The notes beneath the pieces are model-generated. The model was not told where the DNA came from and searched no databases. It saw only the letters and a list, made by a program, of their open reading frames with translations. This document shows positions 25,935 to 38,269 of a stretch of DNA of 64,000 nt, piece after piece. The stretch is from Trichobilharzia szidati (taxonomy: Eukaryota; Platyhelminthes; Trematoda; Strigeidida; Schistosomatidae), in NCBI GenBank assembly GCA_944472155.2, contig OX235279.1:142882920-142946919 (forward strand), given 5' to 3'. How positions within the stretch are numbered: the first letter of the stretch is position 1; every line of letters begins with the position of its first letter. The translations under genes and the position numbers were made by a program.

Positions 25935-26338
25935 CTTAGCAATTTAAATTTAATTCAAATTTAGATTTTCCCTTCGATTGATTGGACCAAAGTGCTCGGT
26001 CTCAAGTTGACATGTCGGTACCTTGTGCAGAAGCTTCGACCATGTCTGGGCATGTAGCTAGAAGTCAGTTGGTGGATAGTGACTAGCAGTGGAATCAAGG
26101 ACGCGCATTCCATCCTATTTGGGACTCGTCAGCTGCATGTACATGCATTCCACAGCAGTCTAGTGGATAACGCTTTGGCGTCTGAAACTATGGGCACTGG
26201 GTTTGAGACTCCATGGGAACACCACCACTTACTTCGGACTGTAGGCACATCCAGATGACAAGTCCCGAATAGGACGAAATGAGTATCGTGGATTCCACTG
26301 CTAGTCACCATCCACCAATTAACTCTTAGCAATTTAAA
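25935..26338. mobile_element. Family A ribozyme repeat, inverted pair with 14-bp target duplication
   Basis: cttagcaatttaaa occurs at 25935-25948 and 26325-26338. The minus copy is about 25949-26152 (CTGACGA kept, GAA altered to GGA). The plus copy is about 26153-26324 (ATGACAA). Both ribozymes are probably dead. Confidence 0.75.
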
Positions 26339-26477
26339 CCTTAAGGCATTATCGAATCGTCCTTACCAGAGGTAAACATTTCAACAAAAACCGAATATTT
26401 CGGTCCAGATCAATTTCAACAAATAACAACTGACACTTGCTGCACAAAAAGTGACTGTTGTAACATGTCATTGCATA

Positions 26478-26620
26478 CTTAATAACCCTTTGGCATTTGG
26501 AACTACAGGAATCAGGGTTTGAGTTCCACTAGGATCATCATCAATTACTGGGAATGAAAGTGCACCCGGATGACGAGTCCCAAATAGGACGAAACACCTG
26601 TCCTGATAAGCACCATCAAG
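26478..26620 (+). mobile_element. Family A ribozyme repeat fragment
   Basis: A plus-strand copy from the tRNA-like head through the hammerhead. The core is ATGACGA (C3 changed); stem II GTCC/GGAC and GAA are intact. Confidence 0.6.
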
Positions 26621-27404
26621 TGAAGTAACAGTTGAACTGCTGATTAACGATTTCAAAATAAGGCTGTCTCTCTTAGACACTGACTTAGAATTTCTCATAA
26701 TGTGGGCAGAGAAAATCATGCATTTATGGAGATAAATCTCACCTACGAATGAAAGACTTTTTTAAACTGAAGACTGTGTCTTTTTTAAGTTCAGAAGTAC
26801 TGACTACTGGTTAGCTTCACTATATAAAACATAATTTTAAGGCTTCCATTAAAAATCAAATGTTCTGCGTTGTAATTTCCAGGCAACACGTTTTGCACAA
26901 TCCTTACCAAATCGTTTGATATTCTTTTGTTGGAATCGATTATTTGCCTGCATTTCAAAAGTTACAGAATTGCCAGGGAATGGTGCTGTAGTTCAAAACA
27001 CTGAACCTAACTGTCTGCTTGGCATTCATCAGTCTGAGTACTTTCTAATCCCTCAAATTACATCATAGAGTATTTGTGTGAAACCAAGTAATGAGCGAAT
27101 AACAACTATTACTGTGCTTAAGCATTCGTTTTGATCAGATCTGATACTTAAGAGAGAATTAGTGTTCTCTAAAATCATCTGAGAAAGAAAGTTCACAGAC
27201 AGAACATTGCAAGTGTTGTTGGTACACAGCAGAGAAACGGGGAACCTACTGTAGAATCGCCTGTTTTGTTGCCTTTTTAAAAACGGAAGCAACGTCATAT
27301 AAGAAAGACATCTACTTAAGCACAGAACTTTAAATTGAAATAATGAAGATAATTTCAAAATTTAAGACAGAGGAAACAGCAAAAGTGCCAGGGAATTCCT
27401 AGAA
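26621..27404. other. No gene seen
   Basis: A 101-codon minus-strand frame (27358-27053) has no recognisable motif or splice context. Confidence 0.4.
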
Positions 27405-27961
27405 GCCTGGTACTCAAACAAATATACAATTAAAAAACATGTTAATATAAACCAAATATAATAGAGAAGATTTGTAGCTCAGGTGGATGATTTGCAATTA
27501 ACAGTGTTCTCTGAGCTGGTTGGTTTAGTTGCGGTTGTGTTTTCGTCGTTCTTCTGGACAACATCCCCTTTCAGCGCAACATTTAGCATAAAGTGAAATG
27601 ATTTAAATTTCTTCATGAGTGATATAATTGCGTCTCCTGGTAACTATCTTTACATAAGTATTGACCATTTTCTATTGACTTGGATTTTAAACTTTCTGGT
27701 CACCTGATTTACTTTTTATTAGTTGGTATATTTCGTGCTTGTTAATTGCATTTTCGTTTGAGTACCAGGCTACTAATAAAAAGTAGATCATGTGACCAGA
27801 AAGTTTAAAATCCAAGTTAATAGAAAATGATCAATACATATGTAAAGATGGTTACCAGGAGTTCACTATATGCTAAAAATTACGCTGAAGATGTTGTCCA
27901 GAAGGACAACGAAAGCTCCACAGCTTAACCAACCAGTTCAGAGAGGACTGCTAATTGCAAA
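27405..27961. repeat. Foldback element with hammerhead-like motif (PLE terminal-repeat type)
   Basis: Sequence at 27492-27724 is repeated inverted at 27770-27961 with scattered differences, separated by about 45 bp. The block 27408-27460 is itself inverted relative to 27724-27771. The right arm has CTGAAGA (27880-27886), a 7-bp stem GTTGTCC/GGACAAC, then GAAAGCT, which is hammerhead-like. One unpaired U follows the core and stem I is poor. I infer a PLE pseudo-LTR remnant, because no coding sequence is attached. Confidence 0.5.
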
Positions 27962-30866
27962 TGAAAACAGTTAATCAATGGAAGACAAGTTGTGTTAGTG
28001 ATTATCAGTAGATGTTCCTCATGAGCATAAAGCCTTCGTTTTAAGTTGTTTGTGTCACTTTTACATACCATTGAGTTGTTTACTTGTGGTGGTCGCTGTG
28101 TGTGTGGCGTTCATTGCAAATACGATAATTATTAATCTGAGACTAAAATTTCTAGATCCAGAAGAGCATTGAAACACCGTTGTATTATTTGTTCACTGCT
28201 TAGTAATGCCTGGTCCTGTATCAATCGATAATTTGCTGTTCATCAACTTACTAAAAGTGGCAACTAAATTGCATCATTAACATATTTTACGTATTAGTGT
28301 ACATCGTTATCTACTTTTTCCTTTCCTACAGTTCGGAGTGAAACAAACGGCTTTAGGCTTATTCACTTTCAATGGTGATATTGCTTTTCATAAGCTAGGG
28401 TTGGTAGCTTCACGTCCAACCTTTATTATTTTTTCATTTTTATTCCTTCACGTTCCCAGTGGAACATAGAGCTCCAAGCTAGAGGCTTGAAGTTTCTGGA
28501 GCGGTTTTTATTTTTACAGGATGGGGTTGCTAGCCTCATGCCTAACTTTTGCTCTTCACCAGCTCTATTGCTGGCTTAGCGAGGTAAAGGAGTGCGTCGG
28601 CCGGGGATCGAACCGCGGACCATGTGCATGGTCGGCAAGCGTCCTAACCGCTGTGCCACCAACGCACACGTCCAACCTTAACTCTTTTAAAATAGGTGAA
28701 GACTGGGAGTACGTTGGCCAGGAATCCCACCCGGACCTCTCGTTTGGCTGGTGACTATTCTGCCACTATACAACCGACCCTAGTTGTCTTTTTAATATGA
28801 AATAATACTTCATGTGGAAAATATTTCAACGGAACAGAACAGGGGATAGGTAAGTACATTTTGTACTGTTTTGTATGCATGCTAGAACAGGATAAATAAA
28901 GTTCAAATATTTTCTTGTCCAATGTGTGTAAATGACTGAGAGGAGTAGCTCCTTTTCCCTTTTCTCTCGTACATGCACACGCACACATACAAACAGCTGA
29001 TTTAATATATCTCACATTCATAAGCTGACGGTAATCACAAGGGCAAATATAATCGCCAAAACACAGAAAATTGGCCTTAATCATATATAACGTAACTGCA
29101 TTTATTTATATATTAAGGGAAAATTTTTGAATTGTATTATTTGATTGAGAGCTTCTTTTGTTATGGCTATTACTATTGTTATTATTATTATTATGAGTGC
29201 GAAACTTTTGACATAATCCTTTATGTGTATGAGATGATATGAAGCAAACTGAAAATATCGAGAGATGGGATGAGTGGAGTTATTTAACTTCTATTCATCT
29301 TCATCCCTTCTTTATATATGAACTCATTTCAGCCTCAACACAATGGCTAATAATAATAATGTTTAATATTTTTCCTTTAATACCCCCATTTTGTTGTGTC
29401 TTACTGAAGAAAGTAGTAAATCGCTTCTCGGCCCTCTGAGCTAAGATCATGTAAAGTAGTAAATTCATTTACAAGTAGCTTTTTTAAGCTGGATGGCTCA
29501 ACTTGCTAGAGAGTCACACTGAAAACCAAGGAGCTCTGTGAAGTCTGTCTCCGTTTAGTTCACTTCTCTGTAGCAGTGATTAACTGAAGGCCCTGTGCAA
29601 ATAAGCTGCCAGACGACCATTAAGACGGGTTAAAGTTGTTTATGAATAGTGAAATATTCATCCAAAGACAGTAATGCATAGCGTGGTGAATGCGCACTGC
29701 TGAAAAGACCAAAACTAGACAAAACTATCTCCGTAGTACGGAGTGAGAAAAAGATTTTAGACTTGAACTTTATAGGGATTACGACTGATTTCAGTGTAGA
29801 TTTTTTTCAAACCAAGGAGCTCTGGATGGTTGTGTACTCCTAGTTTCAAGACTCTTCATCGCTTCACACTAACTTAAAGATTCCGGGTTCAATCACTGAT
29901 GCCATCCAACTAACTTAAACTCATTTTATTCAGTCCGCATCCATCAAACTAATTAGGTATTCTTTTTTTGTCAGTGAGATTTTTCGGTCACATGCAACTT
30001 ATGGCAAATTCATTACAAAAGTTTCGTTAATTTGCCGTAACACCTCAATCCCTTCCTTACTGGGATGTGTATAAAATTTGCACCACACCAACCTACATGA
30101 AACTGGCTGTCCCATGAAGCATGTAGATGGCACACAGTTTTCTTAATGAGTACACTGTTGTTAGTTATTGCTGATTTTTACAATCTACTTTTAATGTTAT
30201 CAGCTAAAATCAGCTAACTTTATTTTCGTCTTCCTTTACTGGTAAGTAAACTTTTTCTTATAAATATGCTACTAGCTTCTTTGGGATTGAACAGGTTACT
30301 TGATTACTATTTAGCTCACAGACAACTCTGATACAGTTAGTTACTCTGAGATACATTTCATCAAGTGACTGGAAGTGAAGACTGTCAAATTATAATATCC
30401 ATTTCATTTCTATGTATGACGAAGTATTATCATTTCGATTCTAGAATGTGTAGAATAATGCAAATACATGATAAACAATAAGAGATAATTGCGTGTTTGT
30501 ACACCGTAGGATTACATCTGTACTTAGTGTCTACAGAATTGACAGTATTGATCTCTCTTCGTCAACCAGCTTCAAAGTCATACAAATTTATAACTTAGTA
30601 CTTTAGAGCATTTGACTGACGAAGAGCAGAAGAATTCAGTCTGGATACGGAATAGCGTGTAAGGTGTCCAGAAATTATTCAAAAGAGTTATCATCGCTTA
30701 TCATGAAGATCTAATTATTCAATGAAGTTAAACAGAATAAAAACTATGCAGTTTATTGATTATGGAAAAATTAAGGTTAACCAAAAGTCATTTGAAATCC
30801 ATTTATTATATATAACTTCCGACGTTATAATCTTCACCAAAACGTTCAGCTGAATGCGTCTCAATA
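27962..30866. other. No host gene seen
   Basis: Only the family C SINE at 28435-28668 is recognised. A 109-codon minus frame at 29084-28755 looks random (CA-repeat-encoded Cys/Ala). Confidence 0.45.
28435..28668 (-). mobile_element. Family C tRNA-derived SINE with RTE-like tail
   Basis: A minus-strand copy closely similar to 13560-13795. The B box (GGTTCGATCC) is at about 28604-28613. Confidence 0.7.
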
Positions 30867-31690
30867 ATAATAATAATAATTTGCTTTATTCCAAAACAGT
30901 ACTTGTGATACAGAATGGAATTCTCAGCATTTTTACTACAGTATTGCATCCCGTTAGTACATTTTCAATAAATAGAATTCTACATACATTGAGGAAACCA
31001 CAGTTCATTATTACAACAACACATTGGCATGTCGGTAGCAAAGATAAAGGTGAAACAGTGTTTGAAGGTGTTAGAAAAGTGGGAGCTGTCTTATTAACTG
31101 GCGTAAGCGGAAGAAAGAAACAAAGCAGCACATAACGGAAAAATAAGAGAGAGAAAAGGAAAAGAAAGAAAGAAAATGTTGTACCTATTGATGATGTGGG
31201 TTGGAAAGACGAGATCCAGTTGTACTAATGACTATTTAATGAATTATAGGTGTCACGCCTAATGCTTTCTTTATCACACAGAACACGAGCTAAGTAGGGT
31301 ATGGTTGAGTCTTTGTACTTGCTGGTGCGAGCATATAGTTTTCTATATTGGCTTCTGGTTTTACCTGATGAGATGCAAGGGGAGAGTTTTGAGTGAAGAG
31401 GGTGCTGTGAGTTAGATAAAATGGATTTGGCCCATTTTTCACATGAGTCCATGTGCCTGTCAACCAGAATATTAACAAGCTGGTTAATTGGTACGTTGCT
31501 TACCCTGCTGACAACATTTAACAACCTGCGTAATATGTTATAGTCTTTCTTTAGTAGCCCGGGAAAAACTAAGGGGGAACAATAGAGAATAATAGGCAGG
31601 ATGCGAGAATTAACGAATTGTAGGAGTAAGGGTTGGGTTATACCAGATTCGTTTGACGAATTAATTTAAGAAAGAAACGTTTTATGACCA
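30867..31690 (-). mobile_element. CR1/jockey-like LINE 3' end, same family as 4488-5800
   Basis: The frame at 31524-31225 encodes NQLVN.LVDRHMDSC, matching the RT tail of the copy at 4.8 kb. The 3' end again has GGAATAAAG and an ATT-repeat tail (30867-30883). 5'-truncated near 31690. Confidence 0.7.
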
Positions 31691-32589
31691 GTAGCTGTTT
31701 ATGTGCTGTTAACTGGTCACCGTTTTGTGTTAATCTTCAAGCTAAGTAACAGCGTTTGAAAATAATACTTGCTCATTCTACCCACTTTGGAGTTGACTGT
31801 ATTGTGAGCATCTTTGTCCTTGTCACTGACTTCTTTCTTATGAACTGTATGTCTTTCAGAGGTGTCAGAAATTTTTGGGTTGGAGTTAACCTTTATATAC
31901 TGAAGTTCATAGCTTGATTGGATTACGTTAGAGGATTTCTCACAATTCATTGTAATCCACCTATCACCAGTCGATATCAAGCATTCCAACCTACCAATTT
32001 ATGTTTCTCAGATCCTTTTGTATGTTTAATACTAGTGTCGTTCTGAAGTATTAATCAGAATATTCTTAGAGAATAACGTTCAAATCGACAAAAATGTTGA
32101 TTATTGTCCCATCTAAATGCTGTTTTTCTAAGAATTCTATTATCTCTTTGGAAATCATGCATGCTAATTTACTGAAGTTTTCTTTTACAAACTGACATTC
32201 ATTGAAGTTGTTTATTGTGCAATTTAATCATTCACATCACAGTAAGAGTAAGAACGCCATAGCACAGTACAATTAGATATCGGGAAAGCTTACTTGATAT
32301 AACACACAATGGTACAGCACTAACAACTGAGTGACGTTTTGAGAACAATTGACGGCTCATAATGATATCAAATGAATTCTTAAGCATGTGAAATTAAAAC
32401 CTGTTTGGAGGCATTCTCTAAATTAAAATTGTTATCGCTATTACTCATTCTTCAAATTCTTGGTGGTAAACAGAGACTCATCAGCACATCCTTATTCCAG
32501 CCTTCACTTTTAACTGCCTTCATGACCACCCACAAACTTTGCTTTTCAACTTAAACGCCCTTCTAAATGACACCCTCGAACCTGCTTCC

Positions 32590-33230
32590 TTTACATTTAT
32601 CCCCTTGGTGATAGTTGGGGTTTACTGGGATTGCTGGCGACATGAAACCTAAATTGTCCAGTAAATTCAAGCGTCCAAGTATCTAGGATATGTCCTTCTT
32701 CTTACTAGTTGCGGTCTACTCCAGTTGATCACAATGACGAAGGCAATCGGTGATATTAGGAAACCTTGTCTTACTCCAGTCTTGACTTCAAACGCTTCAA
32801 TAAATTTTTCGTTGTGAATTACTTTGTTTTTAGCATCATTGTATGGCTGTTGAATGAGTTGTATACATGTTTGTGCACTGCTATCCTGTAGTGTTGAAGC
32901 AATTTCCAAATTATTTCATGGACAGTGCTGTCAAAGGCCTTCTCGAATTCGACGGATTCGACGTAAGATGTCGACTGCCATTCTGTGCTCTCTTCGATGA
33001 TGATTAGTCCACACATAACTTGTTTTTCCTGAATCCAGCCTGTTCCTATCTAATTTTTTCATCCAAGGCATCTTTCCATCTTTGCAGGACGATGCAACTT
33101 AATATTTTGCTTGGGGTGGATAGGAGCATTGTGTCGAGCCACTTCTTGCATAGGCTAATGTTATTACTCTTACTTGGTCGTTCAACAGAGTAGCCCTTCT
33201 TTCATTCAATGAGAACCGTCCCTTCAAGTG
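32590..33230 (-). mobile_element. RTE (SR2-like) LINE RT fragment
   Basis: The minus-strand frames at 33016-32819 and 32909-32667 encode VEFEKAFDS.VHE and EAFEVKTGVRQG..ISP, the RTE RT core, with a frameshift between them. Confidence 0.65.
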
Positions 33231-33652
33231 TTTAAACATTGTCTTAATCATTCGTTATTCATGTTTTCATACACACTTTAGTTATATTTAATTTCTAATG
33301 TAATCTCTATCACCTTATAAAATTAAAATTAATCCATTGGTTACTCCTTAAAGAGTTTGCCAAAAAATATCTCAGTGTTATTCGCTTCTTCAAATACTAG
33401 GTTACATAAATTCAGGTTGGATATAACTCTCCTACCTGTTATATTTTATTCGTCAGATTATTTTCAGTGTCCCATTCTGACAGCAGTAAATCTCAGTGTT
33501 AGATTGGTAAGCTCAACTTAGTCGAGTAATGGTTGGGGTTTAAAACGAATCAAGATACAAACTTTCTGGTTTAATTTAACTTAACGAGTAGATGTCATTT
33601 ATCAGTAAATGTAGTCGCTGTCAAAATTTAAACAGATGCATAGTGTACACTC

Positions 33653-33655
<3 letters not shown>

Positions 33656-33701
<46 letters not shown>
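33656..33701. repeat. (TA)n microsatellite
   Basis: About 22 uninterrupted TA units. Confidence 0.95.
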
Positions 33702-33703
<2 letters not shown>

Positions 33704-34812
33704 AGGCATCTAATTATATACAATTCCCCTTTGTCTAGTTCAGCTTTCATTCTCTTAAGAGAAAAGCTTGTCGGAAATTAGATAACAAGATGTGAAGAAA
33801 AAGAAGTAGAGAAGATGGTGACAGTAATGATGAGGGTGAAAGGGGTGGTGATGGTGGAAATGGATTGCGGTTAGAATAAAAGAAAGAGAAATAAAAGCAG
33901 TTTAGGATAATTTTAATAGACAGAAAATTGTTTTACGAAAAGCAAGCAAAAAACAGTCATAAAATAGCTAAACACTCTACCTAAAACTTGTTTAAAGAAA
34001 GAAAACTTCTTGAACTTTTAAAAGAAAGTAGTAGAAATCACGAACAATCATAATAATATTAATAATTGTTATTATGATTAGACAAGTAAGCAAATTATTA
34101 TTATTATAGTAATATTCGCTTTCTTAATTCACTTGAATTTCTCAGCCTTTTGCATGCATCAGTGAACGCAGTGTCCAGTAAAATCAACAGCTGACGCGAA
34201 GAAGGAAAGAAAGAAAAGATTCATATTCTTAAGAAATGACAAATTTTTAATACAGATTAGAAATTGAGTATGTATATAGTTTTATGCATAGAAAAGTAAT
34301 TCAGCATATATTCAGCAGTATTGAGGGTGAATAAACACTCCCAGTTCAGCAAAACTGGGAGTTTCTTGAAGCTATTGCTGTAAATCCACCGAGAAACTTC
34401 ACAAAGTGTCCTGGGTGTTATGTGATCTTTAACCCTTAGTCATTGTCGCTGTCGAAATTTGTCTTCAAATCAACCAACCTACCAACCAGGTGTTTAGTCA
34501 GGTAATTAAGCTAAGAAACACTACATTATTGTATACTTCTGTCAACATTTTCAGGAATTAACAGACATATCCATCATTATCTGGTGATAATTTGATACGT
34601 ATAATTTCGACTTCCACGACGGCAACCATGGACAGAATAGCCCAGCTGCAAAATAAGAATCAAGAAAGGGAAATATGTTTCCTTCAGACTATAGGTAGGG
34701 CTCACTAATTAAAAGCAACAAGTGAGAATTAAAAGTTTAGGGGAGTGATTTCAGTTGACTCATAGCTACATTCAATGCAAAGTGTTTGCATTTAGAAAAG
34801 AGTGGTTCTCTA

Positions 34813-35296
34813 AGTGGTTCTCTAACTGATGTCAGCTCATGATGAAATCCTCCACGCAATCAAACAAAATCCCTACAAAACCAATACTTGAAAATTAATC
34901 TAATGCTCACTAGTGACTGGCCCTATTCAGGCAGTTAACCTGGGGTTCTAGTGGGAAGCCGTGACCAGTAGGGTACAGCAGGTTGGAGATGAGGCAGTAA
35001 CTCATCTGAGAAGACATTGCGAAATGGTCGCGCTATGTCGTGAATTGGCAGAAGTTAGAATTCAAGGACCATTGGATCGGGTCCCAGTGGCTCAATGGTC
35101 TACGAGCTCGCCTTGTAACCAGAAGGTCCTGGGTTCGAATCGCGGTGGGTGCGTACTGCTGATGAGTCCCAAACTAGGACGAAACAGCTGTCCAGTACTC
35201 CCAGGTTTTCCAGTGGTTCTCTAACTGATGTCAGCTCATGATGAAATCCTCCACGCAATCAAACAAAATCCCTACAAAACCAATACTTGAAAATTA
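34813..35296 (+). mobile_element. Family B ribozyme repeat, single over-length copy
   Basis: One plus-strand copy of about 1.2 units. The first 85 bp (34813-34897) recur at 35212-35296, a period of 399 bp. It has a tRNA-like segment (35084-35150) with B box GGTTCGAATCG and the best hammerhead in the window. No clear target duplication was found. Confidence 0.8.
35153..35198 (+). ncRNA. Hammerhead ribozyme, family B repeat, intact core
   Basis: Stem I is GTACTG (35153-35158) with CAGTAC (35193-35198). CTGATGA is 35159-35165. Stem II is GTCC (35166-35169) with GGAC (35177-35180) around a 7-base loop. GAA is 35181-35183. Stem III is ACAG/CTGT with no loop (35184-35191). Predicted cleavage follows C35192. 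Every conserved core base is present, so self-cleavage of the plus-strand transcript is expected. With a loopless stem III, activity is probably higher in dimeric or tandem RNA. Confidence 0.85.
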
Positions 35297-35388
35297 TGAT
35301 CGTTAATTTTACAGTGCCTGCTAGTTATCTGAGAATATTCTTCACGATGAATTGATGTTTGCATAAAGCAAGAACAACAGTGGTTTTT

Positions 35389-35438
35389 GCAGAATAATAT
35401 GGTACCATCATTTATTTCGTAGGCTTCTCATCAGCTGC
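35389..35438 (-). ncRNA. Candidate hammerhead in left (inverted) PLE 1 terminal repeat
   Basis: This is the same motif as at 36840-36889 on the opposite strand: stem I GCAG/CTGC, core CTGATGA, GAA, and the GGTACC-centred stem III. Stem II is again weak. Confidence 0.5.
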
Positions 35439-36839
35439 TTACAGCCTAAATAAATTATGAGGTTTGCGTACAGAAAAGTTTTAACATACTTGTCAGTTGA
35501 CAAAAGGTTCCACAATAAGTGAACAGTGCTCAAACAACTTCCTATTGTCGATATGTCGATGACACATTTGTAGTATGCAACAACGAAAGTCATGCCTCCT
35601 ACCTACTCAGCTTTTTCAACAAAGCACATACAAATATTGTATTTATCATGGAACAGGAAAATGATGGAAAGTTCCATTTCCTTGACATTGCCGTGCAACG
35701 CCTAGAAGATGGTAATCTCCAGAGGTCAATTTACCGAAAGCCTACATGGAATGGACAATGCTTACATTTTAATAGCTTTCGTCCAAATAGCTATAAACGA
35801 GCACTTGTCAAGACTCTGTACTATAGAGCAAGGAGAATATGTTCTACAGAGAAACTAGAGGAAGAATTTATGTTCCTCCAAAAGGTGCTGAAGAATAACG
35901 GTTACCCTCAAAGATTCATAAACAAATATGGAAGATGTGAAGACTCAAGTACCAAACAAATCACAGTTGAAAAAAAGCCTGTCTTCATTCAACTAGATTT
36001 TAAAGGTGAAAACATTGCAGAAATGGTCAACAGAAGACTGAGAACGTCACTAGCCAGAGCCTATCCTGCAGCTAAGTTGGTTCCCGTCCATCGAACAACA
36101 TGCTCTTTGGTGCTGTCAAAAGTCGATAGATACTCTTCTCATGTTAACTCCAACTGTGTATACAAATTTACGTGTATCTGTGGGAGCAGTTACATTGGGA
36201 GAATAGAAAGAAGGGCACACCTCCGATTTTCTGAACTCGCGCCAAAAAGCCTACGTCTTAAGGGAACAAACCCTTATAGTAGCGCTATTACTAGACATCT
36301 TCTTGATACGGGCCATGAGGTAGAAATCAAGAAATCCTTTAAAATTATCAATAGACAAAGGAGTTCCATTCTCCTCATGTTTGCCGAAGCAGTTTCTATC
36401 ATACGCTTGAAACCAGATTTATGTGTTCAGAAAGAAGCAGTTATTAATCTTTCCTTGCCCTGGTAACTGGATGTCTTTATTCTCTCATTTGATTACGTAA
36501 TCGTTGGTTTTAACCTGACCCTCCCTTTGATATAGTGTAATTTTGCTTGTCTCTTGTTTCTATGATTTGAGTTGGACTCAGTACATTTTTACCTAATTTA
36601 TTAGTCACTCTGTATCTGTATCTAACGCATATTTCGTCTTTATTACGTAACTCCTTTGCCATTGTATGCATACATTTATTTTGTTTAAACTTGAACTGCC
36701 TGTGTAAAAACTATATAAGCGCAATTTTCTGAGCACTATTCACTTACTGTGGAACCTTTTGTCAACTGACAACATGTAAAATTTGCAAGTATGTTAAAAC
36801 TTTTCTGTACGCAAACCTCATAATTTATTTAGGCTGTAA

Positions 36840-36889
36840 GCAGCTGATGAGAAGCCTACGAAATAAATGATGGTACCATATTATTCTGC
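36840..36889 (+). ncRNA. Candidate hammerhead in right PLE 1 terminal repeat
   Basis: GCAG (36840-36843) pairs with CTGC (36886-36889) as stem I. CTGATGA is 36844-36850 and GAA 36860-36862. Stem III is a long imperfect hairpin centred on ATGGTACCAT (36870-36879). Cleavage is predicted after T36885. Stem II (36851-36859) is poor, with one G-C pair and then a mismatch, so activity is doubtful. Confidence 0.5.
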
Positions 36890-36925
36890 ACATACCACCA
36901 CTGTTGTTCTTGCTTTATTCAAATT

Positions 36926-38269
36926 CATCAAGGGGAATAAATGCATGGAAGTGATGTCTGATTTATAAAGATTTTATCCTTAATACATCCAAAGAAGCCA
37001 ACATTTTTACCATGTTCTTTATTAGTAATCATGGCAATTAGAAACGACACAGTCCTGTTGCGCAAATATTTAAGATTACAGTGAATTTAGACTATTGAGT
37101 CATTTTGGTGGAAGTGAAATGTGAGAATCACTTACAGATGTCTTTATCACTAGGAGTATTATGTTACATCTTACTTCGTCTTTACAATAATTGTTCCTGT
37201 ATTTCAGTTTTGTTCTGTGGTACTTTGAAGTTTTGCCTATAAGAGTGTGGAGAATTTAAGTAAAACAAACCAAAGGAATAGTATATATTGGTTATATGTT
37301 ATCCTGTATTGATAGATGTACTTCATCCTCTTTGTTTTTCTAATCTAGTACGTCTCGATCTCAGTCAACGTATTTTGCTTTTCTTATTGATAAAGAGAGA
37401 ACATAGATCAGTGACGCTGTGAAGGTGGGATGACCAATAGGCGTATCACGCACGACCAAACATTGCCTTCTTTGACTAGTTTTGCTGGCTGATATTGTAT
37501 AAGGTTGGAAAATAATTACGGGTGGTCATATCAGAATCTGGAGTTAATCTACGAAGTCTTCTACCATTGGTTCAAATCATATATATGTTGTAGACTACCT
37601 GGCCAGAGTCCTCAAGACATTAAACACTGACTACTAGAGAATGTTGCTGATATGGCTGGAAATCGTTTTCAGGGGTTCAGATTCATTCCCACCTTATGAT
37701 CACTCAGAAACACTAAACCTTCATCATTTTTCATGGAATTATTTTTTCTCCTGCATATTTCTCTTTATTACGATTTATTTGTGTATCTTTTCATGACCTT
37801 GATGTATGGTTTTATGAAGTATATCAATTTGAACTTCTGAACTTTGTGTAAATTCCATCAGTAAGTCAGTCAGTTTTAATGCTGCAAATCGGTTGAAATA
37901 CCCTGGATATCCTATTCCACTCATCCTCGGTGAATGCTTTTATGTTTGCAGAGTAGCAAATTGCCAAACTCCCTTTCATTCTTACGGATCATTTTGTTCA
38001 TCATTATGTGAAGCATATTCCCTTAGTTTCCTTTATATTACTGACAAAATTAGTGTAAATTTTCATAATTTTGATGCCATTTAACTTTTCTCATTCCCAT
38101 AATATCCCATCTACATTATTATACTAATTAGACAAACGCTTATCATTCATATATAATTCCACATTGGGTACACATTATTGTATTATACATGATTACGTCC
38201 ACATGTAGACACTCTACCGAAGCCTAACCTCAATATTGCTCATCTCATTATACCACTTCACACGGGAGA
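36926..38269. other. No gene seen
   Basis: AT-rich, with no motif or repeat that I can place. Confidence 0.45.

Larger units (their letters stand above)
31691..34812. other. No host gene seen
   Basis: RTE fragment at 32590-33230 and the TA array at 33656. The remainder is AT-rich with no recognisable features. A 9-bp hairpin (actcccagtt/aactgggagt) lies at 34339-34363. Confidence 0.45.
35362..36925 (+). mobile_element. Penelope-like element (PLE 1) with inverted terminal repeats
   Basis: A 5'-truncated PLE copy. The reading frame 35519-36466 (about 315 codons) begins at the YVDD catalytic motif of the reverse transcriptase, so the RT fingers and most of the palm are missing. The RT C-terminus and linker follow. 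A GIY-YIG-like endonuclease segment near residues 215-285 is recognised by VYKFTC.CG..YIGR and the downstream DTGH, and the protein ends after LCVQKEAVINLSLPW. Flanking the frame, about 170 bp at 35362-35532 recurs almost identically and inverted at 36731-36920. The right arm has a roughly 13-bp extra piece near 36771-36786. PLEs are known to carry pseudo-LTRs in direct or inverted arrangement and to contain hammerheads. One long uninterrupted frame suggests a fairly recent insertion. The GIY-YIG match is by motif only. Confidence 0.8.

Noticed and set aside
34339..34363. Short perfect hairpin
   Set aside because: Too short and isolated. No partner structure or known RNA family.
34961..35224. 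Open frame of 87 codons, similar to frames at 17580-17858, 20400-20603, 60154-60357 and 8532-8783
   Set aside because: All are read-through of family B repeats in one strand or the other; the similarity is repeat similarity, not a protein family.
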